Assembly (NCBI GenBank): GCA_029948415.1
Contig: JAJIZT010000001.1
Coordinates: 521,429-585,428 of the forward strand
Origin: Cenarchaeum symbiont of Oopsacas minuta
GTDB taxonomy: Archaea; Thermoproteota; Nitrososphaeria; Nitrososphaerales; Nitrosopumilaceae
Length of the DNA: 64,000 nucleotides
Direction: 5' to 3'
This document shows, piece by piece, positions 34,569-47,227 of the stretch. The translations under genes were made by a program, and so were the position numbers. The stretch's first letter is position 1; each line of letters begins with the position of its first letter. Below the pieces are notes generated by a model. The model saw only the letters and a list, made by a program, of their open reading frames with translations, was not told the origin of the DNA and did not search any database.

Positions 34569-35687
34569 CATGGGATCGGGTTTGTAAAAAGATCCATATT
34601 TTATCTCAAATTTTTCAAGATGAGAAATAATTTTATCCATGCCAAATTCTTTTGCAGTCTCAAATATGGGTTTTTTTAACCCTAATCCTAGATTTGCAGC
34701 CTTTTCAATCTCAGCAGTATCACTTACTTTATTTGTGATGAGCCATGCGGCATTGTTTAACATATTTGCCAATAGTGGGAGCGGATCGTATTTTTTGGCA
34801 AGCTCTATGGTTATTTTAACTCGTTCATAATTGTCTTTTGAATACGAGTAAAAACCTTCTCTAGATTTTTTTCCCAACTTTCCTGCCTTGAAGAGCTCTT
34901 CTATCTTGCGGTGAGGATTTACGACTTTTGCATCGCGTAGATGCATCTCAAAAGTAGCTTTGTGCATTACATCCATGCCAGTAAAGTCTGATAACTCAAA
35001 TATTCCCATAGGGAATCCCATAGAAAATTTAAACGCTGAATCAATCTCTTCCATGCTTGCTCTAGTACGATCCATCTCGTGGCAGGCTTCGTGAGCCATG
35101 GGGATGAAAAGTCTATTCACTATGAATCCTGGAACGTCCTTGCGACATGTTACGGATTCTTTACTTAAAGATTTTACAAATTTTACTATATCATCTGTTA
35201 CTATGGAATCTGTTTCTATTCCTGGTATGATCTCAACTAGTTTCATAAGCTGTGGCGGATTGAAAAAATGTATTCCTATAAATCTCTCAGGTTTTACCAT
35301 GGTCTTTGCAATCTCTGTTATGGGAAGCGTACTAGTATTGGATGCAAATACTGCATCTTTTGAAGCAGCTGAATCTAATTCTGCATAGACTTTTTTCTTT
35401 AAATCCATAATCTCAGGCACAGCCTCTATCACCAAGTCACATTTTCCAACGGCTTTTTTCAAATCTGTTTGGGGTGTTATTCTGCCGTATATCTTGTCGG
35501 CACTTTCTACATCAATCTTATCTTTTTCAACCATTTTGTCAAGACTCCAGCGTATTTTTTTCATGGCATTGTCTAAAAATTCCTGCTTTATATCGCGCAA
35601 CACAACATCATAACCTGCAGTTGCTACAACTTGTGCTATTCCATGTCCCATTATACCTGAACCTAGAATTGTTATGTTTTTGAACAC
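34548..35687 (-). CDS. 3-hydroxyacyl-CoA (3-hydroxybutyryl-CoA) dehydrogenase
   Basis: Start is GTG 35687, giving 379 residues beginning VFKNITILGSGIMGHGIAQV; upstream in-frame codons overlap the zinc-finger gene and are not homologous. The NAD loop GSGIMG is near the start, the active-site FIGIHFFNPPQLMKLVEII contains the catalytic His, and DVPGFIVNRL opens the C-terminal domain, which appears duplicated. It oxidises 3-hydroxybutyryl-CoA to acetoacetyl-CoA. In ammonia-oxidising archaea this is a step of the 3-hydroxypropionate/4-hydroxybutyrate carbon-fixation cycle. No hydratase domain is fused. Confidence 0.9.
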   Translation of the reverse strand: MFKNITILGSGIMGHGIAQVVATAGYDVVLRDIKQEFLDNAMKKIRWSLDKMVEKDKIDVESADKIYGRITPQTDLKKAVGKCDLVIEAVPEIMDLKKKVYAELDSAASKDAVFASNTSTLPITEIAKTMVKPERFIGIHFFNPPQLMKLVEIIPGIETDSIVTDDIVKFVKSLSKESVTCRKDVPGFIVNRLFIPMAHEACHEMDRTRASMEEIDSAFKFSMGFPMGIFELSDFTGMDVMHKATFEMHLRDAKVVNPHRKIEELFKAGKLGKKSREGFYSYSKDNYERVKITIELAKKYDPLPLLANMLNNAAWLITNKVSDTAEIEKAANLGLGLKKPIFETAKEFGMDKIISHLEKFEIKYGSFYKPDPMLYTMSA

Positions 35688-35712
35688 CAACAGTAAGAAT
35701 ATACAAGTATCC

Positions 35713-35720
35713 TTTATAAT
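35713..35720 (+). promoter_or_regulatory. TATA box before the C2H2 gene at 35743
   Basis: TTTATAAT, centred about 26 bases before ATG 35743, supports a leaderless start there and argues against the longer frame beginning at 35674. Confidence 0.5.
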
Positions 35721-35742
35721 GTATTGTGACTGTGCCAAAAAC

Positions 35743-35910
35743 ATGGGATTATTTAGACGTGATAAGAAAAAAATTATAGAGACAAAATGTAAAATATGTG
35801 ATATGGAAATGCATAAACCTGAACGATTAGAACGCCACATAAAAAAAGCTCATGCAAATGTGCCACAAAGTAAACCCGACGAACGCGGCTCTGATGGGGG
35901 TCTGTGGTAG
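35743..35910 (+). CDS. Small C2H2 zinc-finger protein, 55 aa
   Basis: A 55-residue protein from ATG 35743. A basic start (GLFRRDKKK) precedes one finger with Cys-x2-Cys-x12-His-x4-His spacing (CKICDMEMHK...RHIKKAH), then a polar tail. It is the first gene of a compact run: 4 bases to the next gene, which then overlaps the HIT gene. Confidence 0.75.
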   Translation: MGLFRRDKKKIIETKCKICDMEMHKPERLERHIKKAHANVPQSKPDERGSDGGLW

Positions 35911-35914
35911 ATTA

Positions 35915-36184
35915 ATGGAACAAGACAGAAAACATGCCATTATAATTGGTGGAGTATTTTTGGCCGTGGGATTGGTAATGGCTACTGTCGTATTTCCATT
36001 TTGGAATCTTATACGCGAAGACATCTATGAAGAAGTTATAATATTGGCAAATGATGATGGTACATGTTATGCTGAATCATACGATCTGACTGCAAAAACT
36101 ATATCGGATTGTACAGCACACAAAGGAGACGTTGTTAATATAAAATATGGTCGTGATCTTGCATGGGCCGTAATAGTAGAGTAG
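35915..36184 (+). CDS. Single-pass membrane protein, 89 aa
   Basis: An 89-residue protein from ATG 35915. The N-terminus is short and cytosolic (MEQDRKHA), followed by one membrane helix (~9-29) and a ~60-residue outer or inner domain with two Cys (GTCYAESYD, SDCTAHKGD) that could form a disulphide. No family recognised. It sits between the zinc-finger and HIT genes. Confidence 0.6.
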   Translation: MEQDRKHAIIIGGVFLAVGLVMATVVFPFWNLIREDIYEEVIILANDDGTCYAESYDLTAKTISDCTAHKGDVVNIKYGRDLAWAVIVE

Positions 36185-36612
36185 ATAATATCGTGTTTGA
36201 TGAGCATTGTGTATTTTGTAGTATAATTTCAGGTGACATTTCTGCAAAAATTGTGGCCGATACAAAGAGTTCAATTGCTTTTATGGATGCATTTCCATTA
36301 TCCATAGGACATGTTGTAATAATACCTCGCAGACATTGTAAAAAAATACAGGATATGGATACAGTAGAATGTACAGACTTGTTTGGACTTGTACAGCGCG
36401 TGATAAAAAAAGTAGATACTCTGACAGGATCCACACTTGTGGCTATACATAACGGCAAAGAAAGTGGACAAGAAATTCCACATGTACATGTTCATCTTGT
36501 ACCTCGTAGTAAAAATGATGGAGCTGGACCTGTACACAGCATGTTTGGTAAAATTTCTGTACGAGAAAAAGATATCAAAAAAGCGTATGATCTAATACGA
36601 TGTGATAACTAG
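36163..36612 (+). CDS. HIT-family nucleotide hydrolase
   Basis: A 149-residue histidine-triad protein. HVHVHLV near the C-terminus is the nucleotide-binding and catalytic triad. The N-terminal CVFCSIISGDISAK and FPLSIGHVVIIPRRH are family-typical. HIT enzymes cleave AMP-linked compounds such as adenosine phosphoramidates or dinucleoside polyphosphates. It overlaps the preceding gene by 22 bases and the convergent DnaJ-ferredoxin gene by four. Confidence 0.88.
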   Translation: MGRNSRVDNIVFDEHCVFCSIISGDISAKIVADTKSSIAFMDAFPLSIGHVVIIPRRHCKKIQDMDTVECTDLFGLVQRVIKKVDTLTGSTLVAIHNGKESGQEIPHVHVHLVPRSKNDGAGPVHSMFGKISVREKDIKKAYDLIRCDN

Positions 36613-37241
36613 AACGGATAGAGTCTTTCATCGGCGTTCAAATCATCAACTGATATTGCCTTTGTAGGACATGTTTCTGCGGCATTCATAATTTTGTCTA
36701 GGCTAGCTCCACACCTGTTATGTACGGTGGACTTTGGATTCATCTGTTTCTCTTTGTCTATAGAAAATACTCCTGGTGCTATTATCTCACAGCTGCAACA
36801 ACCTATGCAAAGACTAGACTCAACTTTTACTGCAATATTTGGTAGTTCATCTGTTTCTCGTCTGTTGTGAAATTTGCCTTTGGAATCTGTTTTACTCGTA
36901 AATTTTTTATACTCTGCCCAAAATTTGCGTTCATACTCTGCCCAAAACTCATCATTATCTTCAAACTCTTTTGTATATTTTGACCAGTCCTGTTCTGGTG
37001 GGTCTTTTGACTGTGCAGCCCCCCATTGGTTTTTGTGACTAGTTGGTACACGTACTTTGGCTGGTTTAACGTGTACTGATTTGAGTATTTCATATGCTTT
37101 GGCAACTTTTTTAAATTCCGTACTGTTGCCACTGCGATCTGGATGTAATTTTAGCGCCATTTTGCGGTATGCTGATTTTACCTTGGATGATTCGGCACCA
37201 TACTCTAGTTGTAAAATTCTATATGCTTCTTTATCATCCAT
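36609..37241 (-). CDS. DnaJ-ferredoxin fusion protein (DnaJ-Fer)
   Basis: A 210-residue fusion. The J domain covers residues 1-~60 with His-Pro-Asp at 33-35. A charged Trp/Tyr-rich linker follows (~70-130). The ferredoxin part binds one 4Fe-4S cluster through Cys145, Cys148, Cys151 and Cys191. The same fusion is known from Thaumarchaeota and green-plant chloroplasts, where interdomain gene transfer from plants has been proposed. It probably links Hsp70 chaperoning with redox state or Fe-S handling. Confidence 0.88.
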   Translation of the reverse strand: MDDKEAYRILQLEYGAESSKVKSAYRKMALKLHPDRSGNSTEFKKVAKAYEILKSVHVKPAKVRVPTSHKNQWGAAQSKDPPEQDWSKYTKEFEDNDEFWAEYERKFWAEYKKFTSKTDSKGKFHNRRETDELPNIAVKVESSLCIGCCSCEIIAPGVFSIDKEKQMNPKSTVHNRCGASLDKIMNAAETCPTKAISVDDLNADERLYPF

Positions 37242-37283
37242 GAAAGATTATATGTATGGATCTTTAAAAATGATCATTCGAAT

Positions 37284-37733
37284 TTAGATCTTTTTAGTTA
37301 TTGTGCCTGTGTCATTTGATTCATACCATGAAGTGTTAAACGCATTACGTGAATTTGAGAAATTCATTGCAACGTGGGAAAAAATAGTGTTCTTTTTGAC
37401 AGATCCATGTGTATGGAGAGTCCCTGCAGGTATATATGCAATAGAACCCTCATGTAACAATATCTTCTTTTTTAATTTTACCTTGAATGGTGGTGTTTTT
37501 TTGCCTTTGGAATATGTGACAAGACTTCCAACACCATTAGTAACTATGAGCATCTGTCCTGATGTATGTGCATGTATCTTTGTTCTAGCACCATTGTAAA
37601 ATTTGACATGCAAAACATCTGCTTCTTTTGGTTTTGGTGCAACTGAAATCAATCGAAGGGAAACTTTACCTGTAAAATAATTTGGATTAACTTTTTTAAT
37701 TGTCGCTTTTTTTGTGATATTATCTGATTTCAT
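37284..37733 (-). CDS. Cupin-domain protein
   Basis: Start is ATG 37733 (MKSDNITKK), giving 149 residues; the upstream extension is hydrophobic and AT-driven. The two cupin motifs are visible: GARTKIHAHTSGQMLIV with metal-binding His pair, and GSIAYIPAGTLHTHG with the second His. A mononuclear metal site in a beta barrel is expected. The substrate is unknown; single-domain cupins range from sensors to dioxygenases. Confidence 0.8.
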   Translation of the reverse strand: MKSDNITKKATIKKVNPNYFTGKVSLRLISVAPKPKEADVLHVKFYNGARTKIHAHTSGQMLIVTNGVGSLVTYSKGKKTPPFKVKLKKKILLHEGSIAYIPAGTLHTHGSVKKNTIFSHVAMNFSNSRNAFNTSWYESNDTGTITKKI

Positions 37734-37847
37734 ACCATACTGTGAACATGTGATTATATAATTTAACGGAAAAAATACCCAATAATTTAATACGTATAAC
37801 GTCCAATACAAAATGTGGGAATTAAAGTCACAGTACTATTGTGTAAG

Positions 37848-38501
37848 ATGAATTTGGAAGATGCGACAAAGTTAGTTGACTCAAAAAAATCCTCACAGTT
37901 TGGCACTCCATTTGGAAGGCCAAAAAAAAGCCAGATTCACATACATTCGGTCTCACTCGTATACGAACCAATACTGATGGTATCTGGTTCTTATTCTGCA
38001 AATTATTACAGAAAAACAATCCATCCGATAAAAGTGGATAACAACGTAGAAGAAGTAGTTATAGGTCCAGACATATTCGAGGTTCGCAAGAGATCAAAAC
38101 TTTCTAAACTTGTAAACTCGTCAGGAAAACGCATCATAGATTTGGATCTTGAAGAGCATGTATTTGTAAAAAATAAAGGAGTATTGTATTTGGATCATCA
38201 TGGAAGACGACTTGAAGCTATGCCATATACTATAGATAGTAAATCTATAGAAAGCTATGGTTCAAAAATTTTGGCTAGAGAAAAGACACGTGAGCATGAA
38301 GTTGAACATGATGATGCAGCGATAATGCTAAAGAGAATTTTAAAAAATATGCCAAAATCTAAGATAAAAAATCTCGAAGAACATTTTGATCTAGAAAAAA
38401 TATCCATGTTATACGTTCCAGTATATGAGGCAAGACTAGTTGGTCCATCTAAAAAAATACGCATAATGCGGATAGATGCAGCACGAAAAAAAATACTTTG
38501 A
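37848..38501 (+). CDS. Conserved hypothetical protein, 217 aa
   Basis: Start is probably ATG 37848 (MNLEDATKLVDSKK), 217 residues. The first half is beta-rich (IHIHSVSLVYEPILMVSGSY) and ends with a basic segment. The second half has a helical HDDAAIMLKRILKNMPKSKI region and a final IRIMRIDAARKK. No membrane segment. I do not recognise the family. It ends exactly where the convergent TPR gene ends. Confidence 0.55.
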   Translation: MNLEDATKLVDSKKSSQFGTPFGRPKKSQIHIHSVSLVYEPILMVSGSYSANYYRKTIHPIKVDNNVEEVVIGPDIFEVRKRSKLSKLVNSSGKRIIDLDLEEHVFVKNKGVLYLDHHGRRLEAMPYTIDSKSIESYGSKILAREKTREHEVEHDDAAIMLKRILKNMPKSKIKNLEEHFDLEKISMLYVPVYEARLVGPSKKIRIMRIDAARKKIL

Positions 38502-39311
38502 TTATAACAGCTTTGAATATTTGGGATCTGTCAGCATAGAATCAAACATTTTTTCTTCTGCGATCCATCGTTTTACAGTTTTTGAATCTTTTTTTATAGC
38601 AGCTTGTAACCTATCTGCAGCTCTATCGTATTCACCAACTGCTGCAAAACTTCGTGCCTTTGCATATTCGAGCGGAGCATTTCCTTGATGGTGTTCGGAG
38701 ATCTGTTCATAAATTTTCTGTGCTTCTTTATGTCTTCCAAGCTCTGCTAATTCTATTCCTTCATGAAGTTCCGCATCTGCATGTCCATGTTCTGATTTAC
38801 GAACAGTACGAAAGCACTTTAATGCTTCTTCATGTCGTCCAAGCTTGCCGTATACAATACCTGCATAAAATTTTGGAGCTGATTTACCAGAGTTTAATCT
38901 AACTGCAGTTTCTAAACTTGCAATGGCTTCTTCATGCCGTCCTAGTCTGTCAAGTAAAACTCCTAGGTTGAAATGTGCTGGTGCATATCGCTGATCTAAC
39001 TTTATGGCTTTTTTATAGTGCAGATCAGCTCCATCCGTATCTCCAAGTTCTGCCATAGCTATTGCCTTGTTGTTTAGAGCTGTAACGTTTTCTGGATCAA
39101 GTCCAAGTGCCTCGTTAAAACATGTTATGGCATCAGAATATTTTCCAAGCTGATTAAAAGCGATCCCTCTACTAAATTGAGCTTGCCAGTTGTTTGGATC
39201 TTGTTTTATCGCATGACCTAAAAGCACAGCTGCTGCTTTTGGTTGGTTTTTTCGTAACATGTTGATGCCTTGCCGAGTCAACACTTTTGGATCTTCTTTT
39301 TTACCAAACAT
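38502..39311 (-). CDS. TPR repeat protein, 269 aa
   Basis: Six to seven tetratricopeptide units cover most of the protein, for example YSDAITCFNEALGLDPEN, HEEAIASLETAVRLNSGK and HEEALKCFRTVRKSEHGH. The short N-terminus (MFGKKEDPKVLTRQGINML) is charged. No signal peptide, so it is probably a cytosolic scaffold. It resembles the TPR proteins at 19457 and 19734 in unit consensus. Confidence 0.85.
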   Translation of the reverse strand: MFGKKEDPKVLTRQGINMLRKNQPKAAAVLLGHAIKQDPNNWQAQFSRGIAFNQLGKYSDAITCFNEALGLDPENVTALNNKAIAMAELGDTDGADLHYKKAIKLDQRYAPAHFNLGVLLDRLGRHEEAIASLETAVRLNSGKSAPKFYAGIVYGKLGRHEEALKCFRTVRKSEHGHADAELHEGIELAELGRHKEAQKIYEQISEHHQGNAPLEYAKARSFAAVGEYDRAADRLQAAIKKDSKTVKRWIAEEKMFDSMLTDPKYSKLL

Positions 39312-39363
39312 CGGATATGCTACAATACCTCCTTTTATTCAAGTTTGCCATATGAGGTTCTGT

Positions 39364-40710
39364 CTAAAGGTACATTGATTTTGTATCTTGAGCATATCTT
39401 TCAGTTGCAGCAACCAAGGCATTAATGTCAGATCTTGTATGTGCATTAGAAATTGCACCTAGCTTGCCAGGCAAAAAAAAGATATCTGAGCGAGCAAGAA
39501 GTGAAAAATGGTATCTAGAAAGTGCACTAGTATCACACTTGGCAGCATCTGATGCATTTTTGATCTCATGAATCTCTAAATTCCCTTTAAAATGAGGCAT
39601 AAACATAGAATCTTTTCCAGTAACGATCACTTTACCATCAAAAGCTTTTGCAATTTTACGTCCAACTTCTTTACCTAGTGAGCTAATTTTGGAATAAATT
39701 CTACCTTTATTTTTTTTCAGATCTTTGAGCGTAGTGTTTCCTGCTGACATGGTTGCAGGGTTTGCTGAAAATGTACCGCCGCCTATATACACTCTCTCAG
39801 TTTTTGAATGTAGGTTAGTGTCAGATAACTCCATTATCTCTTTTTTACCGCATATTGCACCAATGGGGAATCCACCACCGATTATTTTTCCAAGTGTAAC
39901 AATGTCTGGATCAAGTTTCATTTGTGGATAAATACATCCATATCTAAAACGGAATCCAGTAACAATTTCATCAAGCATAAAGAGTGCGCCACGTTTATGT
40001 ACAAATTCTTGTACACTGTGCATATATTCTGGATCTGCAGGTATGCATCCACCACCACCAAGTAACGGCTCTATTATAACCCCCGCCAAATTTTTTCCGA
40101 TGCGACGTAAAATACTCTGCGTTTTTTCTATGTCATTGTATGGGATAGAAACAATGTTTGAAGATCCAACAAGACCGCAACTCTCAGAAGTTTTAAACGG
40201 CCAGTTTACTGATTTTAATAACTCTGAGGTATATCCGTGCCAACCTCCATCTATCTTTACAATAATTTTTTTTCCTGTGATGGCGCGCGCAAGTCTTACT
40301 GCATACATGGTAGCTTCAGTACCAGAGGTGACATAACGAATACGTTCTGCAGCTTTTACAGTTTTGCATATTGATTCTGAGAGATCAAGTGTTTGTTCAT
40401 TTACGGTTCCATACATCCATCCATGCTGTAGCTGCTCTGACATGGCACGAACAATAGATGTTTTGGTGTGTCCGAGAATTAGACTCCAGTGACCCATCCA
40501 GTAATCTGTATACTTGTTCAAGTCCACGTCAGTCAGCTTGCTACCAGATGCGGATCTAGTTGCAAAAGGATATGGTTCAAAATACCGTATATTATGATGT
40601 ACACCATTTACGTGATATTTTTGGGATTTTGAAAAAGCTCTAGCAGATCTAGGAGTTTTTTTACGGTATTTAATAACTGCATCTAGATGTTCTATATCAT
40701 TGATCGCCAA
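39364..40710 (-). CDS. Class III aminotransferase (glutamate-1-semialdehyde aminomutase-like)
   Basis: A 448-residue PLP enzyme. [19 protein letters not shown] binds the cofactor phosphate, [12 protein letters not shown] carries the conserved Asp, and the Lys in [13 protein letters not shown] is the Schiff-base residue. The pattern is closest to HemL-type aminomutases, though the N-terminus is longer than usual. HemL makes 5-aminolevulinate for tetrapyrroles, needed for cobalamin here. A related aminotransferase activity on another substrate cannot be excluded. Its divergent neighbour is the rRNA promoter. Confidence 0.8.
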   Translation of the reverse strand: MAINDIEHLDAVIKYRKKTPRSARAFSKSQKYHVNGVHHNIRYFEPYPFATRSASGSKLTDVDLNKYTDYWMGHWSLILGHTKTSIVRAMSEQLQHGWMYGTVNEQTLDLSESICKTVKAAERIRYVTSGTEATMYAVRLARAITGKKIIVKIDGGWHGYTSELLKSVNWPFKTSESCGLVGSSNIVSIPYNDIEKTQSILRRIGKNLAGVIIEPLLGGGGCIPADPEYMHSVQEFVHKRGALFMLDEIVTGFRFRYGCIYPQMKLDPDIVTLGKIIGGGFPIGAICGKKEIMELSDTNLHSKTERVYIGGGTFSANPATMSAGNTTLKDLKKNKGRIYSKISSLGKEVGRKIAKAFDGKVIVTGKDSMFMPHFKGNLEIHEIKNASDAAKCDTSALSRYHFSLLARSDIFFLPGKLGAISNAHTRSDINALVAATERYAQDTKSMYL

Positions 40711-40743
40711 TTTTCAACAATTTGAAAACATATCTAGGCATGG

Positions 40744-40750
40744 TTTATAT
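40744..40750 (+). promoter_or_regulatory. TATA box of the rRNA operon
   Basis: TTTATAT lies about 210 bases upstream of mature 16S, in the expected position for a transcription start near 40773 and a long leader that carries the 16S processing stem. No other strong TATA element lies in this interval on the plus strand. Confidence 0.55.
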
Positions 40751-40891
40751 GTATTTGAAAAGGTTCTAGGTTTCATACGTAACGCAAGGCGGCGCTTGTA
40801 ATGAATTCATGGCAATATGCCATATTGTGATTTACAGGCCTCCAGTTACGCATACAATATGAGGATCCGATCGAAAGGTTGGATCTGAAAT

Positions 40892-40910
40892 GTGAAGACA
40901 AGTGCATTCC
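40892..40910 (+). repeat. 16S processing stem, 5' arm
   Basis: GTGAAGAC-AA-GTGCATTCC here pairs with GGAATGCAC-AA-GTCTTCAC at 42450-42468, just after the 16S gene. The two arms enclose 16S and form 8 and 9 base pairs with an AA/AA internal loop, the type of structure that archaeal splicing endonuclease cuts. Confidence 0.8.
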
Positions 40911-40953
40911 GTCCAATTCCAATAATTTGTGCAGATTACTTTTGTAATCCTTG

Positions 40954-42426
<1,473 letters not shown>

Positions 42427-42449
42427 GATAGACACAACGAATTGTGTAT

Positions 42450-42468
42450 GGAATGCACAAGTCTTCAC
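42450..42468 (+). repeat. 16S processing stem, 3' arm
   Basis: The reverse-complement partner of 40892-40910 (GGAATGCAC-AA-GTCTTCAC). See the 5' arm. Confidence 0.8.
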
Positions 42469-42546
42469 ACATCAGATGCAATGCGTCATCTCGCGATGAC
42501 GTATGAAGGATGTAGCTGATCCTCCTTCCCGGGAGGAGAAGCAATG

Positions 42547-42561
42547 ATCGTCGTGTATAGT
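42547..42561 (+). repeat. 23S processing stem, 5' arm
   Basis: ATCGTCGTGTATAGT pairs with ACTATACGCGACGAT at 45588-45602 (one G-U type pair), bracketing the 23S gene. Confidence 0.8.
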
Positions 42562-42574
42562 CGTGTAATATGTG

Positions 42575-45585
<3,011 letters not shown>

Positions 45586-45587
45586 AG

Positions 45588-45611
45588 ACTATACGCGACG
45601 ATTATTTTTTA
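45588..45611 (+). terminator. 23S stem 3' arm and T-rich terminator
   Basis: The 3' arm of the 23S stem (45588-45602) runs straight into TTATTTTTT, a typical archaeal T-rich termination signal. A further hairpin (ATCCCTT...AAGGGAT) lies at about 45630-45662. No 5S gene follows; it must be elsewhere. Confidence 0.6.
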
Positions 45612-45763
45612 ATACTCATAGCGGACGCTAAATCCCTTGTAGGACAATATCCAAAGGGATCGATTTTATGAAATTTTTTAACAAATGAAACAAGATCGTA
45701 CCATTTTAGGATTTTAGAGCATACATGACAAACTTTATCATACGTTGAATCTGAGCCAAAACA

Positions 45764-46111
45764 ATGGAATCTAAAGAAGCCACCGAGCGCATATTAAAGA
45801 TCAGCAAATCCATCAGAATGGTTACGATCTGTGATATGAAAGGAAATCTGATCTACCATGCAAGACCCAAATCAATAAAATCATCGCTTACCCCTGCAGA
45901 AAGCCGTAAATCCTTAAAGATCTCTGCAAGGAATATGAGCGAACGCAAAAAACTTGCACGTAAACTCGGTAAATGTAAATACACGTTAGCTGAATACGAT
46001 AAAGTAAAAAGATTGGTCATACCAGCAGGCGCCAACCATCTATTTTACGTGACGTGTTCTCCTCGCTACGACCATAATAAAATCATCCAAAAAATTCGTA
46101 CGTTTAGATAA
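45764..46111 (+). CDS. Thaumarchaeal small paralogue family protein (DUF6659-like)
   Basis: A 115-residue member of the same family as 27449, 46419 and 59855: SIRMVTICDMKGNLIYHA, a Ser/Lys-rich middle, MSERKKLARKLGKCKYTLAEYDKVKRLVIPAG, and a final strand. This is the shortest and most basic of the four. It is the first gene after the rRNA operon. Function unknown. Confidence 0.65.
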   Translation: MESKEATERILKISKSIRMVTICDMKGNLIYHARPKSIKSSLTPAESRKSLKISARNMSERKKLARKLGKCKYTLAEYDKVKRLVIPAGANHLFYVTCSPRYDHNKIIQKIRTFR

Positions 46112-46237
46112 ATATTCAATCTACTCATTTTTTTACCTATCACTATATCGTATGATCGTATGAATAATTTTACATTGACTATCTGTCAACATATGAGTTA
46201 TACGAGAAATTTTAACAGCGTTAAAATAATTTGTATC

Positions 46238-46369
46238 ATGAAAGCAAGATTTGCAACAGAATGTAGCTCATGCGGTGATGAGATACGAAGAGGAAAAGAG
46301 ATCGCCAAAGATGAGTTAGGAAAATGGGTTCACAAGCATTGTATTTCAGAATCCCTTGAAATGCCATAA
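46238..46369 (+). CDS. Small zinc-binding protein, 43 aa
   Basis: From ATG 46238 the protein has 43 residues: ATECSSCGDEIRRGKEI, then KWVHKHC. The Cys-x2-Cys and His-x2-Cys could bind one zinc ion, like PARP- or LIM-type half-sites. The longer in-frame extension to 46160 looks non-coding. It lies between two paralogue-family genes. Confidence 0.65.
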   Translation: MKARFATECSSCGDEIRRGKEIAKDELGKWVHKHCISESLEMP

Positions 46370-46418
46370 AAATCCACATATCCTTTCATTTTTATTTTGT
46401 ATTGTTTGAGAATGTTTA

Positions 46419-46796
46419 ATGTTAAAGCATGATGTAGAGTCACTTGATCGTAGATGTAAAAAAATCCAACAGTTGGATATGATTCGATTTGCTGGAGTTA
46501 TAAACAAGGATGGAGATGTTATCGCTGGCGGATTCAAATCTGGTGTAAAACCATTTGAAGATGATAAACTACGACTACGAAAATTTTTCCGATTTGCAAC
46601 ACTAGAATCTATAGGAAAAGAATATGATGAAAATCTTGGCTCAATGAATTATTTGGCCGCACGTCGAGACAAACTGATTTTTATCAGTTTTCCTTTTCCA
46701 ATAAGTGATATTATTCTCTTGATATCAGCTGAACCAAAAGCAGAGATTGAAAAATTGGCAACTGTCGCATCAAATGTTTTTGCTGGAATCAAATAA
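46419..46796 (+). CDS. Thaumarchaeal small paralogue family protein (DUF6659-like)
   Basis: A 125-residue member of the four-copy family, with MIRFAGVINKDGDVIAGGF, ESIGKEYDENLGSMNYLAARRDKL and a closing strand-helix ILLISAEPKAEIEKLATV. It is closest in pattern to 59855-60262 and 27449-27868. The repeated strand IRFAG suggests an ancient ligand or partner surface. Function unknown. Confidence 0.7.
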   Translation: MLKHDVESLDRRCKKIQQLDMIRFAGVINKDGDVIAGGFKSGVKPFEDDKLRLRKFFRFATLESIGKEYDENLGSMNYLAARRDKLIFISFPFPISDIILLISAEPKAEIEKLATVASNVFAGIK

Positions 46797-46993
46797 TCAA
46801 AGTTATATTTCCTAGTATAACAGAGATTGTATATTTTTAACATTTGGTTGATAAAACTGATCCTAATACAGATATGAAAAATTCTCATATATTATGTCAT
46901 GACCGATTATACGTGAAAATTTGTGATGATGATTCTAATTTATTATAAAACAATCTCCGAATCTTTTTAATTGGGATGTATTATGGTGCAGTC

Positions 46994-47224
46994 ATGAATG
47001 AAGCATATGTGCTTTTGAATGTTGATTATAAACATCAAAAGAACATAGTAACATCATGTGAAAAAATTGAATCTGTGAAATCCGTAAAAACTGTATATGG
47101 AATATGTGATATACTAGTAATACTTGAATCAGACAATATGCAGAAAATAAAAGATGCCATCGACGTTGATATACATGGAATGCCGGGAATTACAAATTTG
47201 ACTTCACTAATATCGGTGAACTGA
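46994..47224 (+). CDS. Lrp/AsnC ligand-binding (RAM) domain protein
   Basis: From ATG 46994 the protein has 76 residues, covering only the effector-binding RAM domain of Lrp/AsnC regulators: AYVLLNVDYKHQ, VKSVKTVYGICDILVILES and MPGITNLTSLI. There is no helix-turn-helix. Stand-alone RAM proteins bind amino acids and may modulate full-length Lrp proteins. It lies 3 bases before the flavoprotein gene and is likely co-transcribed. Confidence 0.85.
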   Translation: MNEAYVLLNVDYKHQKNIVTSCEKIESVKSVKTVYGICDILVILESDNMQKIKDAIDVDIHGMPGITNLTSLISVN

Positions 47225-47227
47225 TCA

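Larger units (their letters stand above)
42427..42574 (+). other. 16S-23S spacer without tRNA
   Basis: The spacer is only ~150 bases and holds no tRNA cloverleaf, unlike many euryarchaea, where tRNA-Ala sits here. It holds the 3' arm of the 16S stem (42450-42468) and the 5' arm of the 23S stem (ATCGTCGTGTATAGT, 42547-42561). Confidence 0.85.

Noticed and set aside
42427-42574. tRNA gene in the 16S-23S spacer
   Set aside because: The spacer is too short and shows no cloverleaf or TTCRA arm; only processing stems are present.
46797-46993. C/D box small RNA (GTGATGA-like box)
   Set aside because: No matching D box or paired C'/D' boxes at a proper distance could be found.
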